The translations under genes and the position numbers were made by a program. Shown piece by piece: positions 55,976 to 64,000 of a DNA stretch of 64,000 nucleotides. Origin of the DNA: 0-14-0-80-60-11 sp049322355 (GTDB lineage: Bacteria > Desulfobacterota > Desulfobaccia > Desulfobaccales > 0-14-0-80-60-11). Every line of letters starts with the position of its first letter. The stretch's first letter is position 1. Location: the NCBI GenBank assembly GCA_049322355.1, contig JBMORG010000003.1:1-64000 (forward strand), read 5' to 3'. Under the pieces are notes generated by a model. That model saw only the letters and a list, made by a program, of their open reading frames with translations, was not told where the DNA came from and searched no databases.

Positions 55976-56261
55976 GAAGGACCTTAAATTGGATGCAGTA
56001 GAACCTATTGAGCACTCCCTGGCCGAGATGCCAGCCGGCAAGCGGGTAAGAATCACCGGATACCGGGGCGGCCGGATGCTGCGGGCCCGGCTGCTGGCCA
56101 TGGGCCTTAATTTGGGGCGGGAACTGGAAGTTGTGCAAAATAATCATGGTCTCATCATTGTGAGCATCGACGGGGGGCGGGTGGCCTTGGGAAAAGGCAT
56201 CAGTCATAAAATCCTGGCCGAGCCGGTGCTGCCTCTCCTTACTCACCAGCAAACAGGATAA
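55962..56261 (+). CDS. feoA: FeoA family protein
   Basis: 99 residues starting at GTG inside the fur 3' end. The SH3-like FeoA domain is EMPAGKRVRITGYRGGRMLRARLLAMGLNLGRELEVVQNNHGLIIVSIDGGRVALGKGISHKILAE. FeoA assists ferrous transporter FeoB. No feoB follows in the window; the next gene is on the other strand, so this is an orphan FeoA or a regulator of a distant FeoB. Confidence 0.9.
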   Translation: MAVSEKDLKLDAVEPIEHSLAEMPAGKRVRITGYRGGRMLRARLLAMGLNLGRELEVVQNNHGLIIVSIDGGRVALGKGISHKILAEPVLPLLTHQQTG

Positions 56262-56367
56262 ACAGCAACGACGTCAGCAATCCCCGGCGGAGTGGTGTCA
56301 CAGGGGGGGTAGGCAAGTCCGGGCAAAGTCCAGGGTTACGGGCAGGCAGTAAATCCTCCTGGAACCC

Positions 56368-57156
56368 TCAGCAGAAGAACGTCAAAAATAAACCTGCTAT
56401 GGAGACAGTGCCGACGGGCACCCAGTCAAGCTGGCCTTTGGAGAACAACCTGGCCCACTTCCACGATCTACTTCCGGTGGCCGGAGGCAGTTCGGTCAGT
56501 TGGACAAGGTTGACCTGCTGCTCGAAGGAACCTATGGGAGTCATTGAATGCTTGACGGTAACCGGCCTTTGGGGAAGACCAGGGGTCGCTGCTTCCGGGA
56601 CCGTCAGGGCTGGTCCGTAGAGCCTTAAGCAGGCCTCCACCACTGCCTCGTCATAGAGAACTCCTTTATTCATGGAGAGTTCCGCCAAGGCGACGGATTG
56701 GTCCAGGGCAGGGCGGTAAGGCCGGTGTGAACACATGGCCTCCATGACATCGGCCACGCCTAAGATCCTGGCCTCCAAAAGGATGTCAGGTTCCTTCAGA
56801 CCGTGGGGGTAGCCGGAACCATCCAGCCTTTCGTGATGTTGCAGGATGATAAGGGCGGTGTCACCGGGAAGATTGATGGGCTTTAAGATGTTGTAGGCCA
56901 CTTGGGGGTGGGTCTTAATCAGGTCGAACTCAATGGGAGAGAGTTTTCCCGGCCTGGCCAGCAATTCCGTGGGGATGGCCACCTTGCCCAAGTCGTGCAG
57001 AGTCGCGGCTATCCGTAGTTGCTGGATGCGGTCCTCAGGGAGATCCATTTCCTGGGCAATGGCACAGGCGATCCGGGTTACCCGCTGCTGATGGCTAACG
57101 GTGTAAGGGTCCCGGGCTGCGATGGTGGATTCCATCACCTGAATAAGGGCTTCCAT
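56368..57156 (-). CDS. HD-GYP domain phosphodiesterase-like protein
   Basis: 262 residues from the ATG at 57156, preceded by AGGAG. RDPYTVSHQQRVTRIA, LRIAATLHDLGKVAIPTELLARPGKL, HPQVAYNILK, ILQHHERLDGSGYPHGL and ILGVADVMEAMCSHRPYRPAL make a complete HD-GYP set, including the GYP motif. It should hydrolyse cyclic di-GMP. A C-terminal hydrophobic segment (WVPVGTVSIAGLFLTFFC) may anchor it, which is unusual. No receiver domain is attached. Confidence 0.93.
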   Translation of the reverse strand: MEALIQVMESTIAARDPYTVSHQQRVTRIACAIAQEMDLPEDRIQQLRIAATLHDLGKVAIPTELLARPGKLSPIEFDLIKTHPQVAYNILKPINLPGDTALIILQHHERLDGSGYPHGLKEPDILLEARILGVADVMEAMCSHRPYRPALDQSVALAELSMNKGVLYDEAVVEACLRLYGPALTVPEAATPGLPQRPVTVKHSMTPIGSFEQQVNLVQLTELPPATGSRSWKWARLFSKGQLDWVPVGTVSIAGLFLTFFC

Positions 57157-57383
57157 GGCTTCTCCTTTTTGACCGGAGTTGCATCCCCACAACGTAGGTC
57201 GCATGTGTGTCAGTTTGAGGCAAAAAGGCTAATGATAAATTAATGTCTGGGGAAAACCCTATCAATCAGGGTTTCCCTAATTTTGGCTATCGAAATTCCT
57301 TACTTATTCAGAAAAAGGGACGGTCAAGGGAACATTATGGTTAAACCTGCAACCATTTTCAAATGGCCGGGAGACCAGGCATA

Positions 57384-58130
57384 ATGGACCCAGGGGATTC
57401 CGGCCTTCTCCCCAACAGAAGGCAAGAACTGGAAAGCCTGGACCAGAGGCTGGGCTACCGCTTCGCGAACCTGGGATTGCTGGACCAAGCCTTGCGCCAC
57501 AGTTCTTATGCCCATGAAAACCCTGGGTGCGGTGAAAGCAACGAGCGGTTGGAGTTCCTGGGAGATGCGGTCCTGAACCTCACGGTGAGCACCTTGCTCC
57601 TGGCCCGATTTCCCCAGAGTTCCGAAGGAGATTTATCCAGGGGCCGGGCTGCTCTGGTGAACGCTCGGCAACTGGCGATCCTGGCCCGAGACTTGGGCCT
57701 GGGAGCCCACCTCCGGGTGGGGAAGACCGAGGAACTGCAGGAGGGCCGGGAGAAGCCCTCTCTTTTGGCCGATGCTTTGGAAGCGGTGCTGGCCGCGGTT
57801 TATCTGGACGGGGGCCTGAAAGCCGCGGCGGCCCTGACGGAACGCTGGTTCAGTCCGCTGTTGGCGACGGCTTTGCCGGGCCAGGACTTTAAAACCTCCC
57901 TGCAAGAGCTAACCCAAGCCCGTTACAAGGCCTTGCCATCGTATCACCTGCTGGCCGAAAGCGGGCCCGGCCATGCCAAGCATTTCCGGGTGGAGGTGCG
58001 CCTCAATGAATTACCCCTGGCCCAGGGTGAAGGCCGCACCAAAAAGCAAGCGGCGCAGCGGGCGGCCCGGCTGGCCATGGAACGACTGGAGGCGAAGGGA
58101 ACTGCTACGTCTAGCGATTGCCAAAAATAA
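57384..58130 (+). CDS. rnc: ribonuclease III
   Basis: About 248 residues from the ATG at 57384 (GGAG upstream); 57363 is an alternative start. The signature NERLEFLGDAVLNL, the second acidic site LADALEAVLAAVYLDGG and the C-terminal double-stranded-RNA-binding domain (FKTSLQELTQARYKALPSYHLL, GRTKKQAAQRAARLAMERL) are intact. It processes rRNA precursors and cuts structured RNA; the palindromic 5S copies would be natural substrates to test. Confidence 0.96.
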   Translation: MDPGDSGLLPNRRQELESLDQRLGYRFANLGLLDQALRHSSYAHENPGCGESNERLEFLGDAVLNLTVSTLLLARFPQSSEGDLSRGRAALVNARQLAILARDLGLGAHLRVGKTEELQEGREKPSLLADALEAVLAAVYLDGGLKAAAALTERWFSPLLATALPGQDFKTSLQELTQARYKALPSYHLLAESGPGHAKHFRVEVRLNELPLAQGEGRTKKQAAQRAARLAMERLEAKGTATSSDCQK

Positions 58131-58166
58131 TTTCTTGGGCGCGCCTGCGTGGGCGCCATAAAATAA

Positions 58167-58188
58167 GGGCGGACACATGGGTCCGCCC
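58167..58188. repeat. GGGCGGAC hairpin repeat
   Basis: GGGCGGAC-ACATGG-GTCCGCCC forms an eight-base-pair hairpin just after rnc. A related one (ACGGCCCCATAGGTCCGCCC) lies at about 61894, and both are followed by TACAA-AAAATTG. It may act as a terminator, though the T run is missing. Confidence 0.65.
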
Positions 58189-58286
58189 CTACAATAAAAT
58201 TGCCGGTATGGTAAAAAATGTGCAATTACCTGGCGAGGGACCGGGCGCAGGCAGATCTCTGCCGGCGCCCCGATTGTTTCGGGGTT

Positions 58287-58781
58287 CTACTCAATGCGTT
58301 TAAATAATTTTTTCACCGCCTTGCAAACGGGACAGTTGTCCGGGGCCTCGCCTTCCACGGTGTAGCCGCAGACCGAGCAAACGAAGATATCCACGAGCTC
58401 TTTGGCCGCCATGGTCTCCAGGGCTTTCTGAAAGAGGCGGGCATGGACCTTTTCCACTTCGTTGGCGAAGTTAAAGGTACGTTCCGCGTCTTTGTGGCCC
58501 TCGGCCTGGGAGTCGGCAATCATTCGGGGATACATCTGCTGGAACTCGGCGACTTCCCCGGCTATGGCCTCTTTGAGATTTTCCGCAGTAGAGGCAACAG
58601 CCTTTAAAGTCCTCAAGTGATTTAAGGCATGGACCGTTTCCGCCTCGGCGGCGGCCCGAAACAGCCGGGCCACCTGGGGATAACCTTCACGGTCGGCTTT
58701 TTCGGCAAAGGCCAGATACTTGCGGTTGGCCTGAGATTCTCCAGCAAAGGCTTCTTTGAGGTTGGCAATGCTCTTATCCAT
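58287..58781 (-). CDS. rbr: rubrerythrin
   Basis: 164 residues from the ATG at 58781, with AGGAGG upstream. The ferritin-like diiron domain has AFAGESQANRKYLAFAEKA, AAEAETVHALNHL, AIAGEVAEFQQMYP and ANEVEKVHARLF. The C-terminal rubredoxin domain has CSVCGYTVEGEAPDNCPVCK. It reduces hydrogen peroxide in anaerobes. It is in an operon with the desulforedoxin and PerR genes. Confidence 0.96.
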   Translation of the reverse strand: MDKSIANLKEAFAGESQANRKYLAFAEKADREGYPQVARLFRAAAEAETVHALNHLRTLKAVASTAENLKEAIAGEVAEFQQMYPRMIADSQAEGHKDAERTFNFANEVEKVHARLFQKALETMAAKELVDIFVCSVCGYTVEGEAPDNCPVCKAVKKLFKRIE

Positions 58782-58795
58782 TAGCCGTTTCCTCC

Positions 58796-58918
58796 TCAGC
58801 CTTCCACCTGTTTCATGGGAACGCCGCAGCAAACCAGCACCCCGCCGCCGGCCTCCATCACTTTCACCTTGTTGCCGCAGATTTTACATACATATACCTG
58901 TCCTACTTGTGTAGCCAT
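58796..58918 (-). CDS. desulforedoxin
   Basis: A 40-residue protein beginning MATQVGQVYVCKICGNKVKV, with VCC near residue 31. The CxxC and CC pairs are the four iron ligands of desulforedoxin and of the N-terminal domain of desulfoferrodoxin. AGGAG precedes the ATG. It lies 14 bases before rubrerythrin and 11 bases after PerR, all on the minus strand, and probably passes electrons to the peroxide-reducing system. It is easily missed because of its size. Confidence 0.9.
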   Translation of the reverse strand: MATQVGQVYVCKICGNKVKVMEAGGGVLVCCGVPMKQVEG

Positions 58919-58929
58919 AAAAGTTCTCC

Positions 58930-59352
58930 TCAGTGAGATTCATTGGCCTGACACCGGGGACATAATCCCCAGAAGGTCAGGGAAGGGTGCTCAACCTGGA
59001 AGCCGTGCTGGTCATCGGGCAGCAGGGAAGGAAACTCCCCCGGCTGCCAGTCGAGATCAACAATATGGTGACATTGACGACAGATGAGATGGGCATGAGG
59101 GCCGGTCTCCCCATCGTAACGTGCCACTTCGTGGAGAGGATTGACCTTGATCACCATGCCTTTCTGGCACAGGACTTCCAGGGTTTTGTACACGGTGTTA
59201 AAGGAAATGGCCGGGAGTTGCCGGCGCACCTCTTGGTAGATATTTTCCGCAGAGGGGTGGTCCCGGCGGTTCTGGAGACTGCCCAGCACTGCCAAACGTT
59301 GCGGAGTAACCGCAATACCGCGCTCGCGCAATTGTCGAATTAGATTTTCCAT
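58930..59352 (-). CDS. perR: PerR-type peroxide-responsive regulator (Fur family)
   Basis: 140 residues. A winged helix (GIAVTPQRLAVLGSL, SFNTVYKTLEVLCQKGMV) is followed by the regulatory metal site EVARYDGETGPHAHLICRQCHHIVDLD and the structural zinc pair CPRC. The VTPQR and HAHLIC...HxIVDLD pattern and the rubrerythrin operon indicate PerR rather than Fur. It should repress this operon until peroxide oxidises it. A palindromic operator candidate sits right upstream. Confidence 0.92.
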   Translation of the reverse strand: MENLIRQLRERGIAVTPQRLAVLGSLQNRRDHPSAENIYQEVRRQLPAISFNTVYKTLEVLCQKGMVIKVNPLHEVARYDGETGPHAHLICRQCHHIVDLDWQPGEFPSLLPDDQHGFQVEHPSLTFWGLCPRCQANESH

Positions 59353-59358
59353 AATCTG

Positions 59359-59374
59359 ATTATTAGATAATAAT
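59359..59374. promoter_or_regulatory. candidate PerR operator
   Basis: ATTATTAGATAATAAT is a perfect 7-2-7 palindrome. It begins seven bases upstream of the perR start codon (minus strand) and lies in an AT-rich stretch. Its ATTAT/ATAAT arms resemble PerR boxes. This position would block transcription of perR-desulforedoxin-rubrerythrin. Confidence 0.65.
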
Positions 59375-59549
59375 TATTACTGCCTATGTCAAGAGTAAAA
59401 ATTGCCGCAATAGATTTGAAAGAAGTTTTTTCATGTAGGACCAAGATGATTGGAAAGCAGTGAAAACAGTGGGTTCAGCAGGTGTCCCCCAAAAAGATAA
59501 GGCGGAACGAAGCCCCCAAGGTTATCAAGGCACTATTGAAACGCCAGGT

Positions 59550-60131
59550 CTAATAATAGTAATTCAGGCCACACTGGAAAAAATTGACATTAAAAGAGGG
59601 ATTTTCATCGTAGAGGCCGGCATTGGAAGAGTGCCGCCAGCGATAGGCCACGGACAGGGCCAGTTGGGGAGTCAGGGCAATATCGAAGCCGGCCCCCACT
59701 TGGGGAGTGAAATTGAACGCGTGTTCCAGGGCCGGGCTGTCAATACTTTCGGTGATAATGCCGGCGCCTCCCTCGATATAGGCAAGGACCGAGGGAAAGA
59801 GAAGACAACTGAGCTTCAGCATGGGTGTGATGCCCAGTTCAAAACCGGTCTCTTCGGCGCTGGCGATGCTGGCGATGCCCTCCACGACAAAGGAGGCTCC
59901 GAAGGGTCCCATTTTCTTGCCGGGGGGCATGAGAAAAATCCCCCAGCGAGGCAGTAAGCTATAAAGGTGAACGGAGGCCTTCTTAGTATTTTTCCCGTAA
60001 GCGAAACGTAGTCCCACTTCCTGGCGGAACTTACTGACGTCAAATTCCGCCCCTTGGACCGTTGCCGGCAGCAATACCGCAACCGCCAGCACCATGGCCA
60101 TGAGGCCATTGCCACATACGCGCCGCACCAT
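59550..60131 (-). CDS. pagL: lipid A 3-O-deacylase, PagL family
   Basis: 193 residues. A signal peptide (MAMVLAVAVLLPATVQG) and an eight-stranded-barrel pattern are followed by the active-site motif SVAYRWRHSSNAGLYDENPSFNVNFF near the C-terminus. The histidine-serine pair and the glutamate are those of PagL. The terminal tyrosines suit outer-membrane insertion. It trims an acyl chain from lipid A. GGAGG precedes the ATG. Confidence 0.88.
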   Translation of the reverse strand: MVRRVCGNGLMAMVLAVAVLLPATVQGAEFDVSKFRQEVGLRFAYGKNTKKASVHLYSLLPRWGIFLMPPGKKMGPFGASFVVEGIASIASAEETGFELGITPMLKLSCLLFPSVLAYIEGGAGIITESIDSPALEHAFNFTPQVGAGFDIALTPQLALSVAYRWRHSSNAGLYDENPSFNVNFFQCGLNYYY

Positions 60132-60346
60132 TTTCCTCCCCCTTGCGATGGCAGGCTGATTTTCCCCTTCCCTGCCAAAATAGCACTGGGGTCCCCAAAA
60201 GTCAAAAAGTTTGCCCCGGAAGTAAGCTTAAGAACTATGGTTGTGAGGAAATGGTGGGGAGAGAAGGACCTGACGGCAGAAAACTACGGTCAGGTCCCTG
60301 CCCTCCCAAGCGGTAAGTCAACATTATTACGGGTTTGACGGCAGTC

Positions 60347-61636
60347 TTATTTTTTGCTTTCCCAGAAGCAGTCATCCTTAAACCGGGCTGCGGCCCCCAG
60401 TTCTGCTTCTATCACCAGGAGACGGTTATACTTGGCAATGCGTTCTGACCGGGAGGCAGAGCCGGTCTTGATCTGACCGACGCCGGTGGCCACGGCCAAA
60501 TCGGCAATGAAGGTGTCCTCGGTTTCCCCGGAACGGTGAGAAATGACGGCGCGGTAGCCATGGCGCCGCGCCAGGCTGATGGCGTCCAGGGTTTCGGTCA
60601 CGGTGCCGATCTGGTTAAGTTTGATGAGGATGGCATTGGCGACGCCCAGGTCGATGCCACGCTGCAAGTATTGGATATTGGTGACAAAGAGATCGTCACC
60701 CACCAGTTGCAGCCGGCCGCCTAATTCTTTAGTAAGCTGAACCCAGCCGTCCCAATCGTCTTCGCTCAGGCCGTCTTCCAGAGAGACGATGGGATACCGG
60801 GCGGCCAGGCCCCGATAATATTCTGTCATGGCCGCGGCATTGCGCCGGGAGCGATCACCTTTCTTAAAGACATACTCTCCGGAGCCCTTGTCATAAAACT
60901 CCGAGGCCGCAGCGTCCAGGGACAAAACCACGTCAACGCCGGGACGATAACCCGCCTGCTCCACCGCGGCCACGATGAGGTCCAGGGCGTCCTCATGAGA
61001 GGGCAAATCCGGGGCAAAGCCGCCTTCATCGCCCACACCCGTGGCCAGATTCTTGGAGGCCAGGACCTTTTTCAGGGTGTGGAATACTTCCGCGGCGATG
61101 CGCAGGGCTTCTTGGAAGTTGGCGCCACCCACCGGCATAATCATAAATTCCTGGATATCCAGGTTGTTGCCGGCATGGGCCCCGCCGTTGATGATATTCA
61201 GCATAGGCATGGGCAGGGTGGCTGCCCCGGCGCCTCCCAGATAACGGTAAAGAGGCAACCCCGTGACTGCGGCCCCGGCCCGGGCTACGGCCATGGAGAC
61301 GGCCAGAATGGCGTTGGCCCCCAAGCGGCTTTTGGTGGGGGTGCCGTCCAGCCGGCACATGGTCTGATCAATCACGGCTTGCTCCAGGGGATCGAGTCCC
61401 TTTAGGGCCGGCTGAATAATCTCCTGAACGTGGCCGACGGCCTTTAACACCCCTTTGCCTAAATAGCGGGTACCGCCGTCTCTCAACTCCAGGGCTTCGT
61501 TCTCTCCGGTGGATGCACCGGAAGGCACCATGGCCTGAGTGCGGATGCCATTATCCAGCAGGATTTCGGCGAAAACGGTGGGTTGACCCCGAGAGTCCAG
61601 GATTTCTTGGGCACGGATGGCTTCGATTAGGGGCAT
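60347..61636 (-). CDS. eno: enolase
   Basis: 429 residues. IRAQEILDSRGQPTVFAEI, VPSGASTGENEALELRDGG, NIINGGAHAGNNLDIQEFMIMP, GDEGGFAPDL, VSLEDGLSEDDWDGW, LVGDDLFVTN, LIKLNQIGTVTETLDAI and VISHRSGETEDTFIADLAV contain the catalytic and magnesium-binding residues. It converts 2-phosphoglycerate to phosphoenolpyruvate. AGGAGG precedes the ATG. The gene is monocistronic. Confidence 0.98.
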   Translation of the reverse strand: MPLIEAIRAQEILDSRGQPTVFAEILLDNGIRTQAMVPSGASTGENEALELRDGGTRYLGKGVLKAVGHVQEIIQPALKGLDPLEQAVIDQTMCRLDGTPTKSRLGANAILAVSMAVARAGAAVTGLPLYRYLGGAGAATLPMPMLNIINGGAHAGNNLDIQEFMIMPVGGANFQEALRIAAEVFHTLKKVLASKNLATGVGDEGGFAPDLPSHEDALDLIVAAVEQAGYRPGVDVVLSLDAAASEFYDKGSGEYVFKKGDRSRRNAAAMTEYYRGLAARYPIVSLEDGLSEDDWDGWVQLTKELGGRLQLVGDDLFVTNIQYLQRGIDLGVANAILIKLNQIGTVTETLDAISLARRHGYRAVISHRSGETEDTFIADLAVATGVGQIKTGSASRSERIAKYNRLLVIEAELGAAARFKDDCFWESKK

Positions 61637-61948
61637 GCTGTCCTCCTTTCAGAAAAAATGGCCAGCTCCGCCGGGAGCAAATCTCAGGCTGAAATCGAAA
61701 TGCGCTCAAACCGGCGCAAAGCAGTCTAGGCTGCAACCATAATAAGCTGTTTAGGCCTGAGAACGCAACTTTTCTTCAAGCCGGAAAATCCGGTGTAATG
61801 GCGCCGTGCATACTCAACCAGAAAATCGCGGCATGCTGAAAACAGGCAGTCTCCAAACTGAGTTTGGAAGAATAATTTCGTTTCCAATCTGGAGGACGGC
61901 CCCATAGGTCCGCCCTTACAAGAAAATTGGCCGCCGGCAAAACTTGTT
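61637..61948. other. eno upstream region
   Basis: 312 bases without a supported gene. It contains a GGTCCGCCC repeat half at about 61894-61930 and probably the eno promoter, which I could not place. Confidence 0.5.
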
Positions 61949-62104
61949 GGAATTGCTATAGAGCCTTTTGCAAAATTCATCCAAAGAACAAATATTCTTC
62001 TTGGTTGCTAAAAAGGCCCAGTGGCACAAACTTTCCAGCCCATACAAACGCAAGCTAAAGCCTGCGTCTGCATTTTGCAAGAGGCCTTTTTGGCAATCAA
62101 TATA
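61949..62104. mobile_element. MITE-like dispersed repeat B, copy 2
   Basis: AATTGCTATAGAGCCTTTTGC pairs with GCAAGAGGCCTTTTTGGCAAT as imperfect terminal inverted repeats of about 24 bases. The interior (AAAATTCATCCAAAGAACAAA, GGTTGCTAAAAAGGCCCAGT, GGCACAAACTTTCCAGCC) matches 55262-55416. The GGCACA...TTTCCAGCC core also matches the inserts in 5S copies 4 and 5. Confidence 0.8.
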
Positions 62105-62203
62105 GCCTGTGCTCCACAGGCGAGATTTCAGAGGAGAGAAGCAGAAAGTCAAACCCAGGCCCAATCCGGAGACGGGCAGGCCTGGGTCGGAGGGGCTGGG
62201 TGG

Positions 62204-64000
62204 TTATGGTTGCTCGGGCGGTTTTTTATGGGGTGGTTGCCCTCTTTCCGGCTTTTGTTGCTGTTGCTGCGGCTTAGCTTGAGGTGGAGGCTGCGGTTGC
62301 GGCTGGCGTTGCATCCGGGGCGGCGCCTGGGGTTTAGGCTGTAACTGAGGCTGAGACCGCGGTGGTATTGGCTGAGGCCGCTGCTGCTGCACTCGTTGTT
62401 GGCGGAATCTTTCAGGGGGCTGCTGTGGTTGCACTTGCGGCTGGCGCTGCCGTTCCTGCTGCTTTTGCGGCATCTGCTGGATACGCCGCTGGTAAGTTTG
62501 CTGGTGGTCCGGTTGTAACGGCTTTTGGCGGAAGCGCTCCTGGTCAGGCTGGGGAGGTTGGGGCCGACCGGGAGTGCCGCCGCGCTGCAGTCTCTGGTGT
62601 TCCTGTTCCTGCTGTCGACGCTGCTCCGGCGTCAAGCCTTTATACCCTGGCGGCAGGGGCGCTGCGCCGGGCTGCGGAGCGCCAGGCTTGGCAAAGGTTC
62701 CCGCAGGGGGAGGTCCGGAAATGGGGGGCCCTGGCTGCAATCCCCCCTTCCGGACCGGTGGAGAGGGAGGGGAAACGGGCTGAGTCCGGGCGCCGGGTTC
62801 CGGTTTGGTTATTGTGCCGGGCTGCCCTGGTGCCGGCCGCCGCTGGAGCGCCGCCGGCGATGGAGGGGGCTGGGCACCGGCTGGCACAAACCGCCGTTCC
62901 GGGGGCAGGCTTTGAATTTGCCGCTCCATTTGGGGAGTCAGAGGCAGGGTGGCCCGGGGAGGCAACGCCGTGCCCGGGATACCCTGGCCCGGACTTACTG
63001 CTACGGGTTGGATCCGGGAGAATTGGGTGTTGATCTTGGGCACTTCCAGGGGTGGAGGCAAGAAATTGGGTTTATATAGATTCGCCTGGGCCTTGCGGAT
63101 ATCACTTACCGGCATGGATCGCGGCAACGGCTGTCCCTGAGCCAAAGCAGGGGGAATGATTTGGTTGAAATAGGGATGGCGTTTGATCACTGGGTTGGGA
63201 GGAACCACATTGTGGATCAGTCTCATATGCAGGGAGTTGTTATAGATGGCCCGATTGAAAGCCGCCTGGTTAATCCTGGCGGCCCGATAGAGGTACCTGG
63301 GTGGGGGGCCCCAGTTATAAGCGGCAAAACCCAGGGGACGAGCGCCGACGAAGGCCGGGGGATAATAGGCCGGGGTAATATAGTTGCGCACGATCACAGT
63401 CTGGGGGTAGAAAACCGGCACATAAGCCGGCGGCACCAGTACCCCTGCGGTCACGTAGGAATAAGCCGGAGTATATAACTGTCCGAGGCCCAGGAGGAAG
63501 CTGGTAGCTTTGGCAAAGATCCAGAAAGGAGCAGTCAGGGCATCCACGAGGGGGCTGCCCGGAGCGTATGACGGTGCCGCATAGGAAGCGGGTGGCACAT
63601 AGTTCGGAGGCGGGATGGGGGCCCAACCGATGTATGCGGACTCCGCCGGCGTGTCTTCGGGGCTGGTGCGCCATTCCACCGTGGAGGGATACCAAGTCCG
63701 CCCCGGCACCCAGACCCAGCCGTAGCCCTCGGTGGGCATCCAGTTGCCATAGTGATAGGTGGCCCAACCCCAGGGTTCCTGGGTTTCGAAGACATTACCG
63801 TCATTGGTGGGGACCCAGCGGCCGTCAGTATAGGGTCTCCAGTCCTCCGCAACCTGACTGGGACGCCACACCGGCCCATAATTTTCGTATTCCACCCATT
63901 GACCGTATTGGGAGAGTTCATCGTAAAACATTGCCACATCTTCAGATGAGGCCAAGGCGGTTCTGGAAAAACCGGGACCCAGGACCAGGACGAATACCAG
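62204..64000 (-). CDS. DUF6600-like secreted protein with proline/glutamine-rich tail, 5' end missing
   Basis: Partial: the frame continues past the window edge, and its first 15 visible codons (LVFVLVLGPGFSRTA) look like the end of a signal peptide. The N-terminal half has repeated tryptophan/tyrosine motifs (YGQWVEYENYGPVWRPSQV, WRPYTDGRWVPTNDG, WGWATYHYGNWMPTEGYGWVWVPG) typical of DUF6600-type proteins. The C-terminal half, about 250 residues, is low-complexity proline/glutamine/arginine. Such proteins are exported and perhaps associated with the cell wall or outer membrane. Function unknown. Confidence 0.85.
   Translation of the reverse strand: MVFVLVLGPGFSRTALASSEDVAMFYDELSQYGQWVEYENYGPVWRPSQVAEDWRPYTDGRWVPTNDGNVFETQEPWGWATYHYGNWMPTEGYGWVWVPGRTWYPSTVEWRTSPEDTPAESAYIGWAPIPPPNYVPPASYAAPSYAPGSPLVDALTAPFWIFAKATSFLLGLGQLYTPAYSYVTAGVLVPPAYVPVFYPQTVIVRNYITPAYYPPAFVGARPLGFAAYNWGPPPRYLYRAARINQAAFNRAIYNNSLHMRLIHNVVPPNPVIKRHPYFNQIIPPALAQGQPLPRSMPVSDIRKAQANLYKPNFLPPPLEVPKINTQFSRIQPVAVSPGQGIPGTALPPRATLPLTPQMERQIQSLPPERRFVPAGAQPPPSPAALQRRPAPGQPGTITKPEPGARTQPVSPPSPPVRKGGLQPGPPISGPPPAGTFAKPGAPQPGAAPLPPGYKGLTPEQRRQQEQEHQRLQRGGTPGRPQPPQPDQERFRQKPLQPDHQQTYQRRIQQMPQKQQERQRQPQVQPQQPPERFRQQRVQQQRPQPIPPRSQPQLQPKPQAPPRMQRQPQPQPPPQAKPQQQQQKPERGQPPHKKPPEQP

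Noticed and set aside
56280..56367. GGGCAAAGTCCAGGGTTACGGGCAGG resembling part of a c-di-GMP-I riboswitch
   Set aside because: The key GACGCAAAGC and tetraloop parts do not match, and no gene follows on the plus strand.
62204..62900. Repetitive text that could suggest a CRISPR or tandem array
   Set aside because: It is low-complexity coding sequence (P/Q/R codons) without regular repeat-spacer units. No CRISPR array was seen in the window.

Overview
The window appears to come from a strictly or mainly anaerobic member of the Desulfobacterota (old Deltaproteobacteria), possibly near Desulfobacca. This placement is an inference from several things: the 16S text, a high-GC backbone, siroheme decarboxylase beside hemL, ferredoxin genes, a perR-desulforedoxin-rubrerythrin oxygen-defence cluster, an OFA-type anion antiporter, and the order zapB-zapA-(gap)-rny-ymdB. 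The left edge cuts into a 16S gene and the right edge cuts into a secreted-protein gene, so this is probably a contig or an arbitrary slice.

Region 1 (1-9206) is an rRNA operon (16S partial, tRNA-Ile, tRNA-Ala, 23S, 5S). It is followed by an unusual run in which further copies of the 5S gene, mostly broken, alternate with small accessory genes. The order is: intact 5S; DUF433/DUF5615 toxin-antitoxin pair; 5S 3' half; AT-rich 343-residue gene; 5S 3' half; 125-residue membrane protein; 5S with two palindromic inserts; Phd/YoeB-like toxin-antitoxin pair; 5S with two inserts at nearly the same places; small secreted protein; a very worn 5S-like remnant. Each copy ends in the same spacer and a Rho-independent terminator. 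This 5S-punctuated cassette array is the most interesting structure I found.

Region 2 (9.2-22.2 kb) holds small hypothetical genes, a flavin reductase, a DUF192 protein, ahbB and hemL (tetrapyrrole synthesis) separated by a MITE-like element, a cytoplasmic molybdopterin oxidoreductase, an OFA-family transporter with a good sigma-54 promoter, a degenerate site-2-protease-like membrane protein, and a dTDP-sugar gene set without rfbA. Region 3 (22.4-35.7 kb) has a hybrid sensor kinase with a sigma-54 response regulator broken by a one-base frameshift, bioA, a four-gene Gld-like ABC exporter operon, a sugar epimerase, a TolC-family protein and a methyltransferase-like protein.

Region 4 (35.8-55 kb) has an ADP-forming acyl-CoA synthetase/GNAT fusion, a ferredoxin-cupin-ferredoxin trio, glmM, coaX with a SagB-type nitroreductase, a PIN toxin module, sucC and sucD separated by two unrelated genes, queH, rny/ymdB, zapA/zapB and recD2. 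Region 5 (55-64 kb) covers iron and oxygen control (fur-feoA with a Fur-like operator; perR-desulforedoxin-rubrerythrin with a perfect AT-rich palindrome), an HD-GYP protein, rnc, pagL, eno and a proline/glutamine-rich secreted protein that runs off the edge. Several families of short palindromic, MITE-like repeats lie in the intergenic gaps, and one of them shares its core with the inserts in the 5S copies.
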